A DNA stretch of 34,832 nucleotides from JBFMFH01 sp040752275. Its GTDB lineage: Bacteria; Acidobacteriota; Vicinamibacteria; Vicinamibacterales; JAKQTR01. Within the stretch, counting starts at the first letter, position 1. Each line of letters opens with the position of its first letter. Position numbers and translations under genes: made by a program. The notes under the pieces were generated by a model. The model did not search any database, was not told where the DNA came from, and saw only the letters and a list, made by a program, of their open reading frames with translations. Location: positions 1-34,832 of the forward strand of contig JBFMFH010000054.1 of the NCBI GenBank assembly GCA_040752275.1. The letters are read 5' to 3'. Below are positions 31,199 to 34,832 of this stretch, in pieces.

Positions 31199-31846
31199 AT
31201 GGCAGCCCTCACGAATGCTCGTGGCGATCAGAATCTCATTGGACGGCTGCGCGCCCGCGACGAATCGGCAGTTGCCGACCTGGATGCGGCCTACCGTTCG
31301 CGGATTCAGCAGCTGGCGATGCGGTATGTGAAGAGCCCGGAAGATGCGGAAGAGGTGGCTCAGGACGTACTGCTCAAGGTCTACCGGAAGATTGAAGCAT
31401 TCCGGGGTGATGCCGCTCTCTCCTCCTGGATCTACCGCATCACGTTCAACACCGTCATGTCCCGCCTTCGTAGCGAGAGGTTCAACTCGCGCTTCGAGAT
31501 TCCCGAACAGGAACTCCTGGCCGATTACGAGGAGAACGGCGGGCGCATGCGTCGCGAACCGGTGGACTGGTCATCGATGGCCGACGAGACGGTCATGCGT
31601 TCGCAGATGCGCCGCAAGCTGGCTCAGGCGCTCGACGAGCTCCCGAAGATCTACCGCGTTCCTGTCATCCTGCGAGACCTTCAGGGGCTTTCCACCGAGG
31701 AAGCCAGCGCCAAGCTTGGTATCAAGGAGCAGACGCTCAAGTCACGGCTGCATCGCGGCCGGCTCTTCCTGCGCGAACGCCTCTCGGCCTTTGCGTCGGG
31801 ACTGTCGCTGCACCGGCCGATGATCGAGCAGGGGATGGCGGCGTAA
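31199..31846 (+). CDS. RpoE-like ECF RNA polymerase sigma factor
   Basis: A 215-residue sigma factor with region 2 (KSPEDAEEVAQDVLLKVYRKI, seen as DAEEVAQDVLLKVY) and region 4 (LDELPKIYRVPVILRDLQGLSTEEASAKLG, with the helix-turn-helix KEQTLKSRLHRGR). The ATG at 31199 has GAGAGG about ten bases upstream; the longer frame to 31097 passes through the repeat region. No anti-sigma gene overlaps it. The next gene, 196 bases on, is a membrane pseudokinase, which could conceivably control it, but the sequence does not show this. Confidence 0.92.
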   Translation: MAALTNARGDQNLIGRLRARDESAVADLDAAYRSRIQQLAMRYVKSPEDAEEVAQDVLLKVYRKIEAFRGDAALSSWIYRITFNTVMSRLRSERFNSRFEIPEQELLADYEENGGRMRREPVDWSSMADETVMRSQMRRKLAQALDELPKIYRVPVILRDLQGLSTEEASAKLGIKEQTLKSRLHRGRLFLRERLSAFASGLSLHRPMIEQGMAA

Positions 31847-32042
31847 TCCGTCAGGAGTGAGACAGGCCAACGCCCCGAGCGTCCGCGCGAAGCCCCTCCC
31901 CGAGCACCACGACGGTGCAACCGGGGCTGGCGCCCCGGCAGAGAAGCACCGATAGACAGAGAGCACAAAGCATGCGGTCGTCACCGCGGGAAGGAGCCGG
32001 GGGCGGTCTCCTGGCTGACGCGGTCGTTCAAGTATACGTGCG

Positions 32043-34583
32043 ATGGCAGAGTCGATCGGGCACTACGACATTCTCGGCGTCGCGGAAGCCGGTCCCCAGG
32101 GACCCGTGTACCGGGCCCGGGACACCCTGGTGGGTCGTACCGTGGCCATCCGCGTCCTCGACGAGGCCGTCTCCGACCCGTGGAAGCGAGCCCACCTGCT
32201 CGAGAACGTACGCCCCTTCACTGCCCTGTCCCACCCGCATGTCGCCACGTTGTTCGAGGCGGGGGAGCACAACGGCAGGATCTACCTGGTCTACGAATAC
32301 GTGCCGGGGGAGAAACTCGGTGCGCTCGCCGCCGGCCAGCCCCTGAACCTCCGCCGGGCGCTCGACCTTGCCATTCAGGTGGCGGATGCACTTGCCGAGG
32401 CCCACGCCCTGGACCTCGTTCATGGAGCGCTGACCCCGTCGAGCGTGGTCGTCACGCCGAAAGGGCGTGCCAAGATCCTCGACTTCGGCCTGCCCTGCTG
32501 GCGGGAACCGGACTGGCCGGCGCCCTATGCCTCACCGGAGCAGACGCTCGGCCAGCCGGCGGACCATCGTTCCGATCTCTTCTCGCTCGGCGTGATGCTC
32601 TATGAACTCCTCACCGGCCGAATCCCGGCGCGGTCGGCTCCACCCGGGGATGCCACGCCGGGGGATGCCACGCCAGAGCGGGCACCCGCGCCGTACGTTC
32701 CGCTGCGCAGGGCCAATCTCGAGGTGCCCGCGTCCGTCGATCGCATCGTGGCCAAGGCTCTTGCCGAAGAGCTGGACGATCGCTACCAGGACGCGACGAT
32801 CCTGGCCAGCGACCTCAGGGCCGCTGCCGCGGAACTCCACGCGCGGGACGGCGGAGCCGCGGCACAGGAAGCGGCACCGGGTGGCGTACGATCGTCGTGG
32901 CTGAGGATTGGAGGGCTGGCCCTTCTGCTCGCGGCGGCCACCGGCGCAGCCGCATGGCAGTGGCGCGAACCCGTTGCTCGGACATGGCAGCGTCTCTTCG
33001 GCATCCAGTTCGCACCGGCGTTCGTGGTCGTTCCCTTCGAGGTCTCGGGCGCCGACGCGGCCCGCGCCCACCTCGGGCCAGGCTTGGCAGAGGAACTGGC
33101 GACGCGCCTCGGACACGTGCCGGGCGTGATCGTCCTGGGCCGATCGTCGTTGCGGGCGTTTACCGGCAAGGACCCGCGAGCCGTTGCCGAGAGACACCGG
33201 GCCGCTCTTGCGGTCACGGCCCGCGTGTCGCCGCAGGACGCCAACTGGCAGACGCTCGATATCCGCGTCACGTTGGTGAGCCGCGACAGCGGCGACGGCG
33301 TGTGGAGCCGGCAGTACTCCGTCAAAGGACGAGATCTGCTGTCGGCACAAGCCAAGATCGCCGAGGACATCGCATCCGGCCTGAAAGTCGCGCCCGCCCC
33401 TTCGGCTGCGCTGCGCAGGGCCGGCCTCAGGCTCTCGCAGCCGGCGGCGCTGGACGCGTACCTGCAGGCGCGGACGGCCATGGCCGAACTCGACACCAAC
33501 CGGGCCGTCCTGCTGTACGACACCGCCCTCCAGATCGATCCAGGTCTCGTCGAGGCCAGGGCGGGCTTGGCCGAAGCCCTGCACGCGAGCGTGGCTTTCG
33601 AACACCGCCTCGGCTATGCCGAGGTGGAGCGGCGGCTGCGGCAGACGGCGGCCGAGGCCGTCACGGCCGATCCGGACCTTGCCCATGCACAACTGGCCAT
33701 GGGCCTGGCGTCGCGCACACTCGACGAAGCACTCGAACACCTGCGTCGTGCAATCGACCTCGACCCGAGCGACACGGCCATCTACCTCGCCGCCGGCGCA
33801 CTCCTTCGCGACATCGAGCCTGCGACCGCCCTGCGCGTCCTGTCATGGGCCCGGGGGCTCGATCCGGAGGAACCGCGCACGCGCTTCGAGGCTGCCGCGA
33901 CGCACTTGGTGCTGAACCAGCCCGATCAAACCCTCGTCGAGGCGGCCAGAGGACAGGCACTGGCGCCATCCCTCCCATGGTGGGATGCCCTGCGGCTCCG
34001 AACCAGACTGGCGAAGGCCGGGGATGCCGACGCCGGGATCTCAGAAGGCGGCCGGTCGCTGCCGGAGTTCCCGCCCGGTGTCGTGATGCGGGCGGCGGTG
34101 CTGCAGGCCGCCGGACAGCGGGACGCGGCCATCGCGGCCCTGACCGGAGTGGTGCGGCTGTTTCCAGCCTTCTGCGAAGCGCGCGCCGTGCTCGCGGGCC
34201 TCCTGCGTTCCGTGAACCGCTCCGAGTCGATCAGACTCGCGTCTGAGATCTACGCCCAGGCCGAACGGACACCCCTTTCGATGGCCCGGTGCGCGGCCAT
34301 GGCGGGGGCGGCAACGGCCGACGGGCGAGAGGCGGGCGCCTGGATTGATCGCGCGGCCACCAGCGACGAAGGCCTTCTACTGTGGGGCATGGCGAATGGC
34401 GTGCTGAGCGCCCAGGCGGGCCTGCACCAGAGGAGCTATCCCTGGTCCCTCGTCGGTAGCGCGCCCGACGTCACCCGTGCGTCGCGCCGCCTCGAAACCG
34501 TGCTGGCCCGCTCCCGCGCGACGGTCGCCAGGATTCTCGACGGCCTGGACGACCCGCTGGCGCGCTCCCAGACGCAACGCTGA
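32043..34583 (+). CDS. Membrane Ser/Thr pseudokinase with TolB-like and TPR domains
   Basis: An 846-residue protein. Residues 8-275 have a protein kinase fold, but key residues are lost: the ATP-binding Lys of VAIK is Arg37, HRD is His127-Gly128-Ala129, the Asn of the catalytic loop is Ser134, and the Gly-loop is degenerate. DFG (147-149) and ASPEQ-type sequences remain. It should bind rather than phosphorylate. After a Pro-rich stretch with a PGDAT repeat, a transmembrane segment (about 290-308) leads to a TolB/FlgO-like domain (VVVPFEVSGADAARAHLGPGLAEELATRL) and then TPR-like helices to the end. The ATG at 32043 has no clear ribosome binding site. Spacer 31847-32042 holds no gene. Confidence 0.88.
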   Translation: MAESIGHYDILGVAEAGPQGPVYRARDTLVGRTVAIRVLDEAVSDPWKRAHLLENVRPFTALSHPHVATLFEAGEHNGRIYLVYEYVPGEKLGALAAGQPLNLRRALDLAIQVADALAEAHALDLVHGALTPSSVVVTPKGRAKILDFGLPCWREPDWPAPYASPEQTLGQPADHRSDLFSLGVMLYELLTGRIPARSAPPGDATPGDATPERAPAPYVPLRRANLEVPASVDRIVAKALAEELDDRYQDATILASDLRAAAAELHARDGGAAAQEAAPGGVRSSWLRIGGLALLLAAATGAAAWQWREPVARTWQRLFGIQFAPAFVVVPFEVSGADAARAHLGPGLAEELATRLGHVPGVIVLGRSSLRAFTGKDPRAVAERHRAALAVTARVSPQDANWQTLDIRVTLVSRDSGDGVWSRQYSVKGRDLLSAQAKIAEDIASGLKVAPAPSAALRRAGLRLSQPAALDAYLQARTAMAELDTNRAVLLYDTALQIDPGLVEARAGLAEALHASVAFEHRLGYAEVERRLRQTAAEAVTADPDLAHAQLAMGLASRTLDEALEHLRRAIDLDPSDTAIYLAAGALLRDIEPATALRVLSWARGLDPEEPRTRFEAAATHLVLNQPDQTLVEAARGQALAPSLPWWDALRLRTRLAKAGDADAGISEGGRSLPEFPPGVVMRAAVLQAAGQRDAAIAALTGVVRLFPAFCEARAVLAGLLRSVNRSESIRLASEIYAQAERTPLSMARCAAMAGAATADGREAGAWIDRAATSDEGLLLWGMANGVLSAQAGLHQRSYPWSLVGSAPDVTRASRRLETVLARSRATVARILDGLDDPLARSQTQR

Positions 34584-34674
34584 GCCAGACTTCCGTCACC
34601 CTTCGCAGACCCTCGGACCGGCTGCGCCCGTCGTCTCCTCCTCCGGTGGTCTCCTGCGCCGGTGATCGCCGGGC

Positions 34675-34832
34675 CTAGTGCCCTGGAACCGTGATGCCTC
34701 ACACAAGTCCCGGGCGGGGCATCCCGCCTGGCGGCGTTGCTCCTCCCTCACATACCGGGAGTATGCTCAGTCGTCGCGCCTGGCCAGCCGGGCGCCGCGC
34801 TCCGGGACTTCTGCAAGGCATCACGGTTCCAG
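34675..34832. repeat. Palindromic repeat element, missing its last 8 bases at the window end
   Basis: The left terminal repeat is 34675-34698 (CTAGTGCCCTGG and onward). Interior arms AAGTCCCGG and CCGGGACTT pair as well, so the element is a long imperfect palindrome. Bases 34738-34832 equal 1-95 but for one base. The other copy indicates that GGCACTAG should follow. The short stretch 34584-34674 after the pseudokinase gene shows nothing else. Confidence 0.8.

Noticed and set aside
1..34832. Circular replicon suggested by the 95-base end repeat
   Set aside because: The copies differ at one base, and the element has its own terminal repeats, so a dispersed repeat explains it better. No replication or partition genes are present.

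Overview
The window is visibly GC-rich bacterial DNA with tightly packed genes, many GTG starts and 3-4-base stop/start overlaps. The gene types point to an acidobacterium, possibly Vicinamibacteria-like: secreted S9 and M14 peptidases with PD40-type propellers, ECF sigma/anti-sigma/HEAT clusters, kinase-TPR fusions, and spacers built from 7-bp repeats. This placement is inference; there is no rRNA or marker gene to prove it. No tRNA, rRNA, CRISPR array, integrase or transposase gene was seen. Both window ends lie inside copies of one palindromic element (1-103 and 34675-34832), which suggests a contig broken at a dispersed repeat.

Layout. 291-3106: ketopantoate reductase-like gene, a LysM-tailed murein endopeptidase and a heme-type bacterioferritin. 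3175-9200 (minus): a two-gene module of a RapA/SNF2-type helicase followed, with overlapping genes, by a 1143-residue adenine DNA methyltransferase. The pair resembles DrmD/DrmMI of class 1 DISARM, but drmA, drmB, drmC and any intact nuclease are missing. 9479-11530 (plus): secreted S9 peptidase. 11549-19195 (minus): queF, an Smr-domain gene, an M14 metallopeptidase, then ECF sigma factor, anti-sigma factor and two exported HEAT-repeat proteins. 19383-19682 (plus): an HU-like protein with its own promoter.

19838-26403 (minus) is the most interesting region. It holds an NtrC-type sigma-54 activator, a well-matched sigma-54 promoter (24735-24750), a radical SAM/SPASM enzyme, a 31-codon peptide gene (23196-23291) whose ATG overlaps the enzyme's TGA and has a strong ribosome binding site, an oligopeptide-binding lipoprotein, and a membrane histidine kinase whose start overlaps the lipoprotein stop. 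I read this as a self-regulated RiPP cassette: the peptide is modified by the radical SAM enzyme, and the product, or a related peptide, is bound outside the membrane and reported through the kinase to the sigma-54 activator. The gene calls are firm; the circuit is inference.

26680-30903 (plus): TPR protein, dihydrolipoyl dehydrogenase, 2-oxoacid dehydrogenase E2 and octanoyltransferase LipB, a lipoate-centred group without E1 or lipA. 31199-34583 (plus): a second ECF sigma factor and a large membrane pseudokinase with TolB-like and TPR regions. Spacers carry 7-bp tandem repeats, 11-bp repeats, and a palindrome-rich stretch at 12694-12796.
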